Shown piece after piece: positions 16,317-27,032 of a stretch of DNA of 64,000 nt. The position numbers and the translations under genes are program-made. The notes beneath the pieces were generated by a model that had not been told where the DNA came from, ran no database searches, and was given only the letters and a program-made list of their open reading frames with translations. How positions within the stretch are numbered: the first letter of the stretch is position 1; each line of letters opens with the position of its first letter. This DNA comes from Sphingorhabdus wooponensis (GTDB lineage Bacteria > Pseudomonadota > Alphaproteobacteria > Sphingomonadales > Sphingomonadaceae), in assembly GCF_003933235.1 (NCBI RefSeq), contig NZ_RWJI01000001.1, positions 812,001 through 876,000 on the forward strand. Direction: 5' to 3'.

Positions 16317-19046
16317 ATGCTCGGCGGATTTGCCAAAGCCATATTCGGGTCATCGAACGACCGTTACGTTAAATCGATTATGAAGATCGTTGATAAGATC
16401 AACGCGCTTGAAGTCGACATCGCCGCCATGGATGATGACCGACTGAAAGGTCAAACGCAGTTGTTCCGCGACCGTCTGGCCGCGGGTGAAACGCTAGACG
16501 ATATCCTGCCAGAGGCGTTTGCCACTGTGCGTGAAGCGTCAAAGCGCGTGATGGGTATGCGCCATTTCGATGTACAAATGGTCGGCGGCATTGTGCTGCA
16601 TCGCGGCGAAATCGCTGAAATGCGCACAGGCGAGGGTAAAACATTAACCGAAACATTGGCATGCTACCTCAACGCGCTTGAGGGCAAGGGCGTCCATGTT
16701 GTGACCGTGAACGACTATCTGGCCCGCCGTGATGCGGAATGGATGGGCAAGATTTACGGCTTCCTTGGCCTGACCACGGGCGTTGTCGTTCCCAATATTT
16801 CCGAATATGAACGCCGTGACGCGTATAATTGCGACATAACTTATGCGACCAACAACGAGCTTGGTTTCGATTATTTGCGCGACAATATGAAATATGAGCG
16901 CGCACAAATGGTGCAGCGTCCATTCAACTTCGCGATTGTCGATGAAGTCGATTCTATCTTGGTAGATGAAGCGCGGACTCCCTTGATTATTTCGGGTCCC
17001 ACCGACGATAAATCCGAACTCTATATGCAGGTGCACTCAGTGGTTCTGCAGCTAGACGACGGCGATTATGAAAAAGACGAGAAGAGCCGCAACGTCACCT
17101 TGACCGAAGATGGCACCGAAAAGGTGGAGCGCTTGCTTGAAGATGCTGGCTTGCTCACAGGCTCTAATCTGTATGATTATGAAAATACCTTGGTCGTGCA
17201 CCATCTCGACCAAGCGCTAAAAGCCAATGTGATGTTCAAGCGTGACATTGATTACATCGTCAAGGATGACAAGGTCATCATTATTGACGAATTCACTGGG
17301 CGCATGATGGACGGACGTCGCTGGTCAAACGGCTTGCACCAAGCGGTGGAGGCCAAAGAAGGCGTCACGATTGAGCCGGAAAACCAGACACTGGCGACCA
17401 TCACGTTCCAAAATTATTTCCGTATGTATCCCAAATTGTCCGGCATGACGGGCACCGCGGCCACCGAGGCCGGCGAATTTCATGAAATCTACAAGTTAAA
17501 CGTCGTCGAAATCCCGACCAATTTGCCTGTGCAGCGTGTGGATGAGGACGACCAATTCTACAAAAACACCCAAGATAAATTCGGGGCGATCGCCAAAACG
17601 ATCAAAGAGGCGAATGATCGCGGTCAGCCTGTTTTGGTCGGAACGGTATCGATTGAAAAATCCGAGCTGCTTGCCGAATTTTTGGAAAAGGAAGGCGTCA
17701 AGCACAGCGTCCTGAATGCCCGCTTCCATGAAAGCGAAGCGCATATTGTGGCGCAAGCGGGGCGTTTAGGCAGCGTTACCATCGCCACCAACATGGCGGG
17801 TCGCGGCACCGATATTCAGCTGGGCGGCAATTTCGAATTCCGGTTGGACGATGAATTGCGCGACATGCCCGAAGGTCCGGAGCGCGATGCCACTATCGAA
17901 GCGTTAAAAGCCGAAATTGCGGCAGAAAAAGCAAAGGTTATCGAAGCCGGTGGATTGTTTGTCCTTGCGACAGAACGCCATGAAAGCCGTCGTATTGATA
18001 ATCAGTTGCGCGGCCGTTCGGGACGCCAAGGTGACCCAGGGCTCTCGCGCTTCTATCTGTCGCTAGACGATGATCTTTTGCGCATTTTTGGCAGCGAAAC
18101 GTTGTTCTCCAAAATGATGAACTCCAGCCTTGAAGACGGAGAGGCAATTGGCGGCAAGTGGCTGTCAAAAGCTATCGAAACCGCGCAGAAAAAGGTCGAG
18201 GCGCGCAATTATGATATCCGCAAGCAGTTGGTTGAATATGACAATGTCATGAATGACCAGCGCAAGGTCATTTACGAACAACGCAGTGATATCATGGATG
18301 CCGAAGCCGTCGATGACATCATTGAGGATATGCTCAACGATACGGTGAACAATATTGTTGGTGATCACTGCCCCGAAGGGACCTATCCCGAGCAATGGAA
18401 TGTCGAAGGCCTTAAGCAGAAATGCGCTGAAGTGCTTGGTCTCGCGCCCGATATCGATAGCTGGCTTCAGGAAGACGGTCTTGAACCCGAAATGATCGAA
18501 ACCCGCATTGCCGAATTGGCGGGGGTACGATTCAAGGCGAAGGGCGCTGCGTTAGATGAAACCATCTGGCGTCAGGTTGAAAAAAGCATCTTGCTGCAAA
18601 CGCTCGACCATCATTGGAAAGAGCATTTGTCGACGCTCGATGCCTTGCGTCAGGTAATTTATCTGCGCGCTTATGCACAGAAAAACCCCGTCAACGAATA
18701 TAAGCAAGAAGCCTTTGGCCTGTTTGAACGCATGTTGTCGGCGATCCGCGAAGGCGTGACCAAAACCATTGCCACCAATGACTTCCGCGCTGAGGAAGAA
18801 TTTGTTCCGCAAGATTTACCCGAACTACCCGACTTCCTAACAACGCATATCGACCCGTTGACGGGTGCAGATAATAATGACGACAATGACGGCGCTTCTC
18901 TTGGGTTGGTAACAACAAAAATACAGCGTCCAGAAATGCTATCTGCGGGCACTGACCCTTATGCTGGCGACCCTGATCTGCGCCGCAATGACCCATGCCC
19001 TTGTGGTTCGGGGCAGAAATATAAGCACTGTCACGGCGCTTATTGA
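16317..19046 (+). CDS. secA: Preprotein translocase ATPase SecA
   Basis: SecA is the motor that drives unfolded preproteins through SecYEG. The 909-residue protein shows the N-terminal [14 protein letters not shown], Walker [22 protein letters not shown], the [10 protein letters not shown] helicase motif, and a C-terminal zinc-binding SEC-C tail (CPCGSG...HCHG) that binds SecB and phospholipids. ATG 16317 is chosen because GAAGGAA lies upstream and the N-terminus then matches the family. An in-frame extension to 16245 is unsupported. Confidence 0.97.
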   Translation: MLGGFAKAIFGSSNDRYVKSIMKIVDKINALEVDIAAMDDDRLKGQTQLFRDRLAAGETLDDILPEAFATVREASKRVMGMRHFDVQMVGGIVLHRGEIAEMRTGEGKTLTETLACYLNALEGKGVHVVTVNDYLARRDAEWMGKIYGFLGLTTGVVVPNISEYERRDAYNCDITYATNNELGFDYLRDNMKYERAQMVQRPFNFAIVDEVDSILVDEARTPLIISGPTDDKSELYMQVHSVVLQLDDGDYEKDEKSRNVTLTEDGTEKVERLLEDAGLLTGSNLYDYENTLVVHHLDQALKANVMFKRDIDYIVKDDKVIIIDEFTGRMMDGRRWSNGLHQAVEAKEGVTIEPENQTLATITFQNYFRMYPKLSGMTGTAATEAGEFHEIYKLNVVEIPTNLPVQRVDEDDQFYKNTQDKFGAIAKTIKEANDRGQPVLVGTVSIEKSELLAEFLEKEGVKHSVLNARFHESEAHIVAQAGRLGSVTIATNMAGRGTDIQLGGNFEFRLDDELRDMPEGPERDATIEALKAEIAAEKAKVIEAGGLFVLATERHESRRIDNQLRGRSGRQGDPGLSRFYLSLDDDLLRIFGSETLFSKMMNSSLEDGEAIGGKWLSKAIETAQKKVEARNYDIRKQLVEYDNVMNDQRKVIYEQRSDIMDAEAVDDIIEDMLNDTVNNIVGDHCPEGTYPEQWNVEGLKQKCAEVLGLAPDIDSWLQEDGLEPEMIETRIAELAGVRFKAKGAALDETIWRQVEKSILLQTLDHHWKEHLSTLDALRQVIYLRAYAQKNPVNEYKQEAFGLFERMLSAIREGVTKTIATNDFRAEEEFVPQDLPELPDFLTTHIDPLTGADNNDDNDGASLGLVTTKIQRPEMLSAGTDPYAGDPDLRRNDPCPCGSGQKYKHCHGAY

Positions 19047-19070
19047 TAATCTGATGGGGGGAGGGCGAAG

Positions 19071-19817
19071 ATGATCTGGTTGGCCAGCCTCTTTGCTCTT
19101 GTCGCCTTTGTATATGCATCGGTTGGCTTTGGCGGCGGCTCCACCTACACGGCGCTGCTTGCCTTATGGGGCGTGGATTACCGTCTAATTCCGGTGATTG
19201 CACTCGTCTGCAATATAATCGTCGTGACCGGCGGCAGCATTCGGTTTGCGCGTGCAGGCTTGGTGTCTTGGCGGCAAGTTCTACCTTTACTCTTGGTATC
19301 CGCACCGCTCGCCTTTGCAGGCGGGCTGGTGCCGCTGAAACAAGTTGTGTTTCTGACGATATTGGGTTGCACATTATTGGCGTCTGCAATCGCCCTTTTC
19401 CTCCAAGCGGACAAGATGACGCCGCGCACCGTTCCCAAGCCATTCTTGTTGGCGCTTTCGGGCGGCGTGGGCTTACTGGCGGGGCTGTCGGGTATTGGTG
19501 GCGGCATATTCATGGCGCCGGTCTTGCACCTGATCCGCTGGGCAGAACCGCGCCGGATTGCCGCTTTTGCGTCGCTCTACATATTGATTAACTCAGCAGC
19601 CGGTTTGTTGGGCCAAATATTGAAATCAGGGGCGCAATCGCTTGCGGAGCCCGCGCTGCAATATGGTTTGTTGCTCGGCGCGGTATTGGTGGGCGGACAA
19701 TTGGGCAGTCTGTTCGGCATGCGCTATCTGTCCCCACGCTTGTTGCGTGTGCTGACGGCGATATTGGTGGGCTATGCCGCACTCCGTCTGCTCTGGCAGG
19801 CGCATGGGCCGTTTTAG
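19071..19817 (+). CDS. TSUP (TauE/SafE) family membrane permease
   Basis: A 248-residue integral membrane protein with about eight hydrophobic segments and the glycine-rich N-terminal repeat signature (VGFGGGSTYTALL) echoed by the second-half motif LSGIGGGIFMAPVL. These two half-motifs identify the TSUP family, whose members export sulfite, organosulfonates or related anions; the substrate here is unknown. GGGAGGG gives a strong ribosome-binding site, and the gene lies 24 bp after secA, so read-through from secA is likely. Confidence 0.85.
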   Translation: MIWLASLFALVAFVYASVGFGGGSTYTALLALWGVDYRLIPVIALVCNIIVVTGGSIRFARAGLVSWRQVLPLLLVSAPLAFAGGLVPLKQVVFLTILGCTLLASAIALFLQADKMTPRTVPKPFLLALSGGVGLLAGLSGIGGGIFMAPVLHLIRWAEPRRIAAFASLYILINSAAGLLGQILKSGAQSLAEPALQYGLLLGAVLVGGQLGSLFGMRYLSPRLLRVLTAILVGYAALRLLWQAHGPF

Positions 19818-19913
19818 CGTCTGACAAGCCAGAGATGGCACCCCAAGAGGATGCTTTGGGGGCAGTGGGTGAATTTGGGCACGCTTGTTGAGTGAAGCGA
19901 GCCGTGAATTCGG

Positions 19914-21044
19914 TCAATCCAGAACCAACATGTTTTTAGAGCGCACGATCCGCTTCGTAAGGCAAATTGCCATCGCTTCCTGACCGCCGACTTGTTCAAT
20001 GAGCCCATTCAGTTGTTCGCTTGCGCTGTGCGCCGCGAGGTCCTGGGCTCTGGCGAACATCCAGAGCATGTGTGGCGCGCTGCCGCGCTTCATCGTCACA
20101 CCGCGCCAAGGATATTCGACCTTACCGACATTTGGGTGCACTTGTGGCTGACCCGATTTCGAGACCAAATCGCCAGTCTGCTGGTGCGCGGCCCATGCAT
20201 TGAAGCAGTCGGCATCAGCTTTCAATCCGGGCGTCCAGTCAGCAAAGACAATTTTGAGGACAGCGATGAGGCTTTCGGGAACTGTATCCTTGTCGCAATA
20301 CTCCTCGCCATAGCCAGGATATTCGCCGTCGCTAATCGGCGCAGCATTCATCCGTTCCGTCCAGCGATATAGATTAGGTGCTTTTGTTTTCATCAGCATG
20401 GCCGGAACAGGATCGCGGCCGAGATGCGCGAATAATGGCGCCATCATGCCAAAGTCCCCGCGACACGGCCTGCCGCCCAGCAGATAAGGGTGATGCTGAA
20501 AATGATTATCCAGTGCATCGATGAGCGCCAGATAGGTATCTTCCATCGCAGCGAAGACCTCTGGTACAACACCAAGGTTGGGCAAGAAGCCGGCAAAAAA
20601 CGTCATCGTCTGCGCCGCAGCTTCGCGTCGTGTGGCACGATCAACACCCGCAGCCAGCGCGCGCCCGAATTCAGCACGCAAGAATGTCTCCTGCTCACTA
20701 CGGTAGGACCAGCGATAGTGCATCGCCAGCGGCAGTAGATATTCAGAACCAAATGCGTCAAAAATCAACGACACCCATTGTTGCACAGGCGATTGAGGTT
20801 CGAGCAATGGCTCAGCATGGCGCTGCTCCAGAAAATCGATGATATCGCCACTGTCCTGGATAATCTCACCCTTGTCCGTTTCCAGCACGGGGACAACAAA
20901 ATGGCCGACTGCAGGCAGTATCCTGCTGCCAAACTCTGGATCGGAAGGATATCGCTCACGAAAAGGCAGGCCCTTTTTGATCAGATAGGATCGTGCTTTG
21001 CCCGAATAAAGAGAATGGGCCGAGCCCCATAATGTGTATGTCAT
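19914..21044 (-). CDS. Glutathione S-transferase-like protein
   Basis: The 376-residue protein starts with a thioredoxin-fold GST N-domain (YTLWGSAHSLYSGKARSYL, with VPVLETDKGEIIQDSGDIIDFLE at about residues 52-75, the glutathione-binding Asp-Ser turn). An all-alpha C-domain follows. It is longer than a typical GST (about 200-230) and has an extra C-terminal region of about 110 residues with no recognised family. ATG 21044 is preferred for the AGGG site 7 nt upstream; TTG 21050 is possible. It is convergent with the TSUP gene, and the 96-bp gap holds nothing obvious. Substrate unknown. Confidence 0.8.
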   Translation of the reverse strand: MTYTLWGSAHSLYSGKARSYLIKKGLPFRERYPSDPEFGSRILPAVGHFVVPVLETDKGEIIQDSGDIIDFLEQRHAEPLLEPQSPVQQWVSLIFDAFGSEYLLPLAMHYRWSYRSEQETFLRAEFGRALAAGVDRATRREAAAQTMTFFAGFLPNLGVVPEVFAAMEDTYLALIDALDNHFQHHPYLLGGRPCRGDFGMMAPLFAHLGRDPVPAMLMKTKAPNLYRWTERMNAAPISDGEYPGYGEEYCDKDTVPESLIAVLKIVFADWTPGLKADADCFNAWAAHQQTGDLVSKSGQPQVHPNVGKVEYPWRGVTMKRGSAPHMLWMFARAQDLAAHSASEQLNGLIEQVGGQEAMAICLTKRIVRSKNMLVLD

Positions 21045-21161
21045 CGTCAAACCCTAATGGATAAAAATCTTGGGTTCAACAGGCTGGATCAAACAGCTGA
21101 CATGAGCGAGCATCCAAACTATATACGAGCCATGAGATAAGGAATAACAAATAAGTCATTC

Positions 21162-21179
21162 AATGCCATAAAAGGCATT
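21162..21179 (-). terminator. Hairpin downstream of tRNA-Asn, possible terminator
   Basis: AATGCC and GGCATT pair around a 6-nt AT-rich loop, just beyond the 3' end of tRNA-Asn on the minus strand. There is no clean T-run after it, so termination here is only likely by position. Confidence 0.35.
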
Positions 21180-21181
21180 AA

Positions 21182-21256
21182 TGGCTCCCCGGGAGGGATT
21201 CGAACCCCCGACCAATTGATTAACAGTCAACTGCTCTACCACTGAGCTACCAGGGA
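21182..21256 (-). tRNA. tRNA-Asn (anticodon GTT)
   Basis: A 75-nt cloverleaf with encoded CCA. The acceptor stem TCCCTGG pairs with CCGGGGA with one G-T wobble. The anticodon arm is TTGA-CTGTTAA-TCAA, giving GTT, and the T-arm contains GGTTCGAATCC. It lies between nadK and the GST-like gene. Confidence 0.96.
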
Positions 21257-21286
21257 ACAGCCCGATATTCTCGGGCAGAGGCGCGC

Positions 21287-21315
21287 CTATAGCAGCGCTT
21301 TTTTGCTTTTGGCAA
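21287..21315 (-). promoter_or_regulatory. Predicted sigma-70-type promoter of tRNA-Asn
   Basis: Read on the minus strand, TTGCCA (21315-21310) and CTATAG (21292-21287) are separated by exactly 17 bp and end 30 bp before the mature tRNA-Asn 5' end. The position between nadK and the tRNA fits an independent tRNA promoter. Confidence 0.6.
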
Positions 21316-21330
21316 GCACCCATTGCCCGT

Positions 21331-22107
21331 TCAGACAATAAATTGTTCCATCGCAATGCGGTCATCCAAAGCATGCTCCGGATCGAACAACAAAGTGAGC
21401 GCGCGGTTGCGGTCCAAGGCGACTTCGACCTGTGCAATATCGCGGATTTCGCGTTGGTCCGCGACGGCGCTAACCGGCCTTTTGCTCGCGTCTAATATAT
21501 TGATTCGGATGACATAGCGGTCCGGCAATATTGCGCCTTTCCAACGTCGCGGCCGAAATGGGCTGATCGGCGTCAATGCGAGCAGAGACGAATCCAAAGG
21601 CAAAATGGGGCCATTGGCGGATAAATTATATGCGGTGGACCCAGCCGGCGTTGAAACCAATATGCCGTCGCAGATAAGTTCAGGGATAACGGCCCTGCCG
21701 TTGACGGAAATCTCTAGCTTGGCCGCCTGACGCGTCTCGCGCAGCAGCGACACTTCGTTAATGGCGGGTAAAGTGAATTTTTGGCCACTGATTGTGGTGA
21801 TCTCCGCCGTCAATGGACGAACCGAAAAGGACTTAGCGCGTTGCAACCGTCCGGGAAGGTCATGCACGTCCCAACCATTCATCAAAAAGCCAATGGTGCC
21901 GCGGTTCATGCCATAAGCGGGAATGTCGCGGCGGCTTTCCAACAATTGGTGCAAGACCTGAAGCATGTGGCCGTCGCCTCCAAGCACGATGACGGCATCG
22001 GCGCTGTCGAGCGGCACAAATTCATGCACTTCGCGCAAAAGTGCTTCGGCTTCACGTGCTTGCGGGGTTGCCGATGAGATGATCGCAAGTTGCATATGTG
22101 TGTTCAT
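21331..22107 (-). CDS. nadK: NAD kinase
   Basis: NadK phosphorylates NAD to NADP with ATP or polyphosphate. The 258-residue length is typical of the short alphaproteobacterial form. It has the catalytic GGDG motif at residues 43-46 (VLGGDGHMLQ), the NRGTIGFLMN loop, and the substrate-site ICDGILVSTPAGSTAYNLSANGPI region (seen as TPAGSTAYNLSANG). Its ATG overlaps the moaA stop codon by 4 bp, so the two are translationally coupled. Confidence 0.94.
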   Translation of the reverse strand: MNTHMQLAIISSATPQAREAEALLREVHEFVPLDSADAVIVLGGDGHMLQVLHQLLESRRDIPAYGMNRGTIGFLMNGWDVHDLPGRLQRAKSFSVRPLTAEITTISGQKFTLPAINEVSLLRETRQAAKLEISVNGRAVIPELICDGILVSTPAGSTAYNLSANGPILPLDSSLLALTPISPFRPRRWKGAILPDRYVIRINILDASKRPVSAVADQREIRDIAQVEVALDRNRALTLLFDPEHALDDRIAMEQFIV

Positions 22108-23090
22108 CCACCTGTTGCGTTCATATGCCGCGCAAGCCGCAAATCGGGCTGCGCAAGCTGGGTTTCGAATTCATGGCGTTGGGGTTTAAGCCGCAAAGCC
22201 TTTTGAAGCAAATAATCGACATCGGCCAGCGTGTCCGTGCGCAGCGCTTTGCGCAAATCGACGTGGAGTTCTGAGCCGAGACACATGTAAATCTTGCCAT
22301 CGGTGGTCAGACGGATCCGGTTGCAATGATCGCAGAAATTATGGCTCATGGGTGTAATGAGACCCAAGCGAAGGCCCAATGGTTCGACGCGCCAATAGCG
22401 GGCAGGGCCAGCGCTTTTATGGGCTAAAGGAAGCAGAGTGTAGCGCGCACGAAGTGGCGCCGTGAAGTCATCGAGCGAAATAAAGCTCTCTTCGCGTTCC
22501 AAAATACCAGCACCCAAGGGCATGGTTTCTATCAACGTAAGATCAAGCTTATGTTCGGCGCAGAAATGCGCCATTGGCAAAAGCGCGTCTTCGTTCTGCT
22601 GCTTCAGCGCGACCATGTTGATTTTGACATCCATGCCGTGCGCGCGCGCTGCGTGGATGCCAGCCAGCACCGTATCAAGATCGCCACCGCGGCTGATGCG
22701 GCGACAGGCGTCTGCGTCGAGCGTGTCGAGGCTGACATTTATTCTTTTCACGCCCGCCGCCGCGAGCAAGGGGGCAAATTGCTCCAGCCTACTGCCATTG
22801 GTCGTCATGGTCAGTTCCTCGAGCCTACCATCGCGAACATGCTGACCCAGCGCTTCAATTAAGACATGGATGTCGCGCCGTACAAGTGGTTCGCCGCCGG
22901 TAAGGCGGATTTTGCGGATGCCATGCGCGATGAACCGTTCGACCAGAAGCATGATTTCGTCATAGGTCAGCAGGTCGCGATGTGGCAGAAAGCTTTGCTG
23001 TTCCGGCATGCAATAGGTGCACCGAAAATTGCAACGGTCGGTCACCGATATTCGTAAATAGTCGATATTGCGTCCGAAACCGTCGATCAT
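22104..23090 (-). CDS. moaA: GTP 3',8-cyclase MoaA (molybdenum cofactor synthesis)
   Basis: This radical-SAM enzyme converts GTP to 3',8-cyclo-7,8-dihydro-GTP, the first step of molybdopterin synthesis. It has the N-terminal cluster motif CNFRCTYC (Cys20, Cys24, Cys27), the second-cluster cysteines around FCDHCNRIR and CLGSE, and the C-terminal GlyGly required for activity. ATG 23090 is chosen because it gives the family N-terminus (IDGFGRNIDYLRISVTD); the frame extends 54 codons further upstream without family support. No other moa genes are in the window. Confidence 0.94.
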   Translation of the reverse strand: MIDGFGRNIDYLRISVTDRCNFRCTYCMPEQQSFLPHRDLLTYDEIMLLVERFIAHGIRKIRLTGGEPLVRRDIHVLIEALGQHVRDGRLEELTMTTNGSRLEQFAPLLAAAGVKRINVSLDTLDADACRRISRGGDLDTVLAGIHAARAHGMDVKINMVALKQQNEDALLPMAHFCAEHKLDLTLIETMPLGAGILEREESFISLDDFTAPLRARYTLLPLAHKSAGPARYWRVEPLGLRLGLITPMSHNFCDHCNRIRLTTDGKIYMCLGSELHVDLRKALRTDTLADVDYLLQKALRLKPQRHEFETQLAQPDLRLARHMNATGG

Positions 23091-23217
23091 TTTTGCGATG
23101 TAAGCGCAAAACCCTGCGGACGAAAGCTGAATCCAACAGAGGCTATATGCGGGCAAGATTATGCGTCGCGCATGGCATTTGCCGCCAAGCGCTCCGACGT
23201 TTGCGCTGATGCAGGGC

Positions 23218-26200
23218 TTAGCTCGATTTGCGCGCCAGACTGGCGAGGCCACGTGACAGTTGCAAACACCCGTTGAGCCGTGCCGCAGGGTCGCCCCAAA
23301 CGCGGTTAATCACCAGCTTGCTATCGGGGCGCAACTTCGCCGTTTGGCCAAGCTTGTCGACATAAGCGAGCAAGCCCGCCACATTGGGCGGCGTATCCTG
23401 ATGGAAGCTCACCAATGTTCCGCGCGCGCCGACCTCAATTTTGGCGACCTGCGCGATGAGTGCGTTTTGCTTAATCTGGATAAGCTTAAGCAGATTTTGC
23501 GTGGGTTCCGGAATTGGACCAAAGCGGTCCGTCATTTCCGCAGCGAAGCCTTCGACGTCCTGACCTTCTTCGAGATCGTTCAAACGGCGATATAGCGCCA
23601 TGCGAACCGACAGGTCGGGCACATAGTCGTCCGGAATGAGGATGGGCGCATCGATGGTGATTTGCGGCGAGAATCCACCACGCGGTTTCGCCAGTCCTTG
23701 CGCGCCAGCACGGGCTTCCAAAATCGCTTCTTCCAGCATCGATTGATACAATTCAAAGCCGACCTCTTTGATATGGCCGGATTGTTCGTCACCCACCAAA
23801 TTGCCTGCGCCGCGAATGTCGAGGTCATGGCTTGCAAGCTGGAAACCTGCGCCCAGGCTATCGAGGTCGCCCAGCACTTTCAGACGTTTCTCCGCTGTTT
23901 CCGTAAGCACACGGTTCGGCTCGTGCGTCAGATAGGCATAAGCGCGCGTTTTGGAGCGTCCCACACGGCCGCGAAGTTGATATAATTGCGCAAGTCCGAA
24001 ACGGTCGGCACGGTGGATGATCAAGGTGTTGGCGCTTGGAATGTCGAGGCCGCTTTCGACAATGGTCGTTGAAAGCAGAACGTCGTACCGCTTTTCATAA
24101 AAAGCGCTCATCCGTTCCTCGACTTGGGTGGGCGACATTTGGCCATGCGCGGTGACATATTTCACCTCGGGTATTTCGGTACGCAGAAATTCCTCAATCT
24201 CGGTCAAATCGGTAATGCGCGGCACAACGAAGAAGCTTTGCCCGCCGCGATAATGTTCGCGCAGTAAGGCTTCCCGCAGCACAACGGGATCCCAAGGCAT
24301 AACATATGTCCGCACGGCCAGACGGTCGACAGGCGGGGTTTGAATGACCGACAGTTCACGCAAGCCCGACATCGCCATTTGCAATGTGCGCGGGATGGGT
24401 GTCGCGGTGAGCGTGAGCATATGCACGTCGGTCTTGAGCGCCTTCAACTGCTCTTTATGATTAACGCCAAAGCGCTGCTCTTCGTCCACGATGACAAGGC
24501 CAAGGCGCTTGAACGCGAGCGATTTTGCCAGCACGGCATGCGTTCCGATCACAATGTCCACGGTCCCATCGGCAAGGCCCTCACGCGTTTGCGTGGCCTC
24601 TGCCGCCGGCACAAGCCGCGACAGGCGACCCAGTTTCAAAGGCAAATCACGGAAACGCTCGGCGAAATTCGCATAATGCTGCCGCGCCAGCAACGTGGTC
24701 GGCGCAATAACCGCGACCTGAAGACCCGCCATCGCTGCGGCAAAAGCGGCACGCATCGCGACCTCAGTTTTTCCAAAGCCAACATCGCCGCAGACCAGAC
24801 GGTCCATGGGTTTGCCAGCCGATAGGTCCTGAAGCACTTCTTCGATAACGCGGAGCTGATCTTCGGTTTCCTCATAAGGAAAACGATCGACGAAGCTCGC
24901 ATAAGCAGGGCCGTCCACCTCAATAACCGAACCCGCCCGCAATGCGCGTTCGGCAGCGGTCTTAAGCAATTCGCCGGCAATGGCACGGATACGTTCTTTC
25001 AGCTTTGACTTGCGCCGCTGCCATGCTTCGCCGCCCAATTTGTCGAGCGCGACATGTTCGCTGTCTGAACCATAACGCGACAGCACATCGATATTTTCAA
25101 CCGGGACATATAATTTGTCGCCGCCCGAATAGGTCAGCGCTACACAGTCATGTGGGCTGTTACCGACAGGGATGGAAATCAAGCCATCATAGCGCCCGAT
25201 ACCATGGTCTTGGTGTACCACAAGGTCACCGGGCGTCAGCGCGGCCAATTCAGCGAGGAAAGCGTCCGCCGACTTGCGCCGTTTCTGACGCCGCACCAAA
25301 CGGTCGCCAAGCATATCTTGCTCGCTAAGGACAACCAGATCGGGTGTGGTGTAGCCGTGGTCGAGCGGCAGGACGACGATTGCGGTTTGACCGGGCGCGA
25401 CGCCCAAGGCCTGCTGCCAACTGTCGACTGCGACAAGCGTGGGGGCCTTATGGTCGGCCAGCAGGCCTTTCAATCGTTCGCGCGCGCCCACCGAGTAGCT
25501 GGCGATGATGGTTTTGGTTTTGGCGGTATGCAGCGATTTAAGGTGCGCGGCTACCGCTTCATACACATTCGCCTTTTGCGCCCGTTCCGGCGCAAAATCG
25601 CGCGCGGCACCAATGCCAAAGTCGATGATACTTGCCGAGTCCGGCTGTGCAAAGGGTGTGACGAGATGCGCCGCGTTATCCGCGAATAATTTCTCAAGCG
25701 CATCCCCGCTTAGGTATAGCATTTCGGGCGGGAGCGGACGATAGCTGCCGGGCTCTGCCGCCTGTGCTTTTACCCGGTTTTCGTGATAGTCGGTGATGGA
25801 ATCGAGCCGCGACTGCCCCGCGGCAATTGCACCACTGTCACGGATAACGAGTGCGTCCGCGCCAACATGGTCGAATATCGTCGCCATGCGCTCTTCGAAC
25901 AAAGGCAACCAATGGTCCATGCCGGACAGTCTGCGGCCTTCGGAGACCGCTTGATATAATGGGTCGCCCGTTGCGGTGACGCCAAATCGTTCGCGATAAC
26001 CGACACGGAAGCGTTTAATCGCCTCTTCATCCATTAAAGCTTCGACGGCAGGTAAGATGTCGAAATGTTCGACCTGATCAATGCTGCGTTGGTCTGCTGG
26101 ATTAAAGCGGCGGATGCTTTCAATTTCATCGCCAAAGAAATCGAGGCGAAGGCCGACTTCGCTTCCGGCGGGAAACAGATCGACAATGCTGCCACGTATC

Positions 26201-26688
26201 GCGAATTCGCCAGCGTCGGCGACGGTGTCGACGCGGAAATAGCCGTTGGATTGCAGCAACGACGCAAGCCGTTCGCGGCTAATCTCACGGCCAGCGGCTA
26301 ATCGCTCGCCCGTTTGCCGAATACGAAATGGCGTCACATATTTTTGAATAACCGCGCCGATGGTCGTAACCACAAGCTGCTTCTTTTTCGCAGGTTGCTG
26401 CAGCGCTTGCAGCGTCGACATACGCTGTGATGTGACCGCGACGGATGGCGAGGCGCGGTCGTAAGGCAGGCAATCCCATCCGGGTAAAATGAGAATTTCG
26501 ATTTCAGGCGCAAAAAAGGGCACCGCATCGGCAATGGCGCGCATCGCCGATTCATCGGGCGCAATATAGAGCGCGCGCGTTTTCGCCGCTCGCGTCAGGT
26601 CCGCCAACAATAATGGCGCAAAGCCATTGGGAACCGACGCCAGCGTCAGCGCTTGGCGGCTGTTTATGATACGTTGCAGGTCAATCAT
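23218..26688 (-). CDS. mfd: Transcription-repair coupling factor Mfd
   Basis: Mfd displaces RNA polymerase stalled at DNA lesions and recruits UvrA. The 1156-residue protein has the UvrB-like N-terminal region, the RNA-polymerase-interaction domain ([18 protein letters not shown]), and the RecG-like translocase with Walker [19 protein letters not shown] and TATPIPRTL. It also has the TRG region [13 protein letters not shown] and the C-terminal TRCF domain. Its start overlaps the sdhE stop by 4 bp. Confidence 0.97.
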   Translation of the reverse strand: MIDLQRIINSRQALTLASVPNGFAPLLLADLTRAAKTRALYIAPDESAMRAIADAVPFFAPEIEILILPGWDCLPYDRASPSVAVTSQRMSTLQALQQPAKKKQLVVTTIGAVIQKYVTPFRIRQTGERLAAGREISRERLASLLQSNGYFRVDTVADAGEFAIRGSIVDLFPAGSEVGLRLDFFGDEIESIRRFNPADQRSIDQVEHFDILPAVEALMDEEAIKRFRVGYRERFGVTATGDPLYQAVSEGRRLSGMDHWLPLFEERMATIFDHVGADALVIRDSGAIAAGQSRLDSITDYHENRVKAQAAEPGSYRPLPPEMLYLSGDALEKLFADNAAHLVTPFAQPDSASIIDFGIGAARDFAPERAQKANVYEAVAAHLKSLHTAKTKTIIASYSVGARERLKGLLADHKAPTLVAVDSWQQALGVAPGQTAIVVLPLDHGYTTPDLVVLSEQDMLGDRLVRRQKRRKSADAFLAELAALTPGDLVVHQDHGIGRYDGLISIPVGNSPHDCVALTYSGGDKLYVPVENIDVLSRYGSDSEHVALDKLGGEAWQRRKSKLKERIRAIAGELLKTAAERALRAGSVIEVDGPAYASFVDRFPYEETEDQLRVIEEVLQDLSAGKPMDRLVCGDVGFGKTEVAMRAAFAAAMAGLQVAVIAPTTLLARQHYANFAERFRDLPLKLGRLSRLVPAAEATQTREGLADGTVDIVIGTHAVLAKSLAFKRLGLVIVDEEQRFGVNHKEQLKALKTDVHMLTLTATPIPRTLQMAMSGLRELSVIQTPPVDRLAVRTYVMPWDPVVLREALLREHYRGGQSFFVVPRITDLTEIEEFLRTEIPEVKYVTAHGQMSPTQVEERMSAFYEKRYDVLLSTTIVESGLDIPSANTLIIHRADRFGLAQLYQLRGRVGRSKTRAYAYLTHEPNRVLTETAEKRLKVLGDLDSLGAGFQLASHDLDIRGAGNLVGDEQSGHIKEVGFELYQSMLEEAILEARAGAQGLAKPRGGFSPQITIDAPILIPDDYVPDLSVRMALYRRLNDLEEGQDVEGFAAEMTDRFGPIPEPTQNLLKLIQIKQNALIAQVAKIEVGARGTLVSFHQDTPPNVAGLLAYVDKLGQTAKLRPDSKLVINRVWGDPAARLNGCLQLSRGLASLARKSS

Positions 26689-26972
26689 GACTTATGGGTG
26701 CTTAGCCCTTCGGGAAGGACAATGAAATCCAGCTGCATCAACTGGTCTATTAACGGGCCAGCAAAAGCAGGGTCGGGCTCCGCCGTGCCAAGCGCCCATG
26801 CCATGATGTCGACATCCTGTTCCTCCAGCAGCCGTTCGAACCACGCATATTCCGCTTCGCCCCATTCGGCGGAACAATGATCGAAAAATCCACCGACCAT
26901 AGCGTCGGCCTCACGCGTGCCACGGTGGTGCGCGCGATAATGCAGTTTGCGACGATAGGGGTCAGCGTCCAT
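26685..26972 (-). CDS. sdhE: Succinate dehydrogenase assembly factor SdhE
   Basis: SdhE helps attach FAD covalently to the succinate dehydrogenase flavoprotein. The 95-residue protein contains the RGTREAD motif (the conserved RGxxE) followed by VGGFFD, and the acidic, Trp-containing helices typical of the family. It overlaps mfd by 4 bp and is divergent from recG. Confidence 0.9.
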   Translation of the reverse strand: MDADPYRRKLHYRAHHRGTREADAMVGGFFDHCSAEWGEAEYAWFERLLEEQDVDIMAWALGTAEPDPAFAGPLIDQLMQLDFIVLPEGLSTHKS

Positions 26973-27032
26973 GGCGCGCGTCCTTTAAGCTTGTGGTGGA
27001 ATATGAATATCGGGTTATAAGCGGCCCTAATC

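Noticed and set aside
18691-19443. 250-codon minus-strand frame across the secA/TSUP junction
   Set aside because: It spans two real genes on the opposite strand, and its product is Arg/Pro/Ser/Gln-rich without a recognisable fold.
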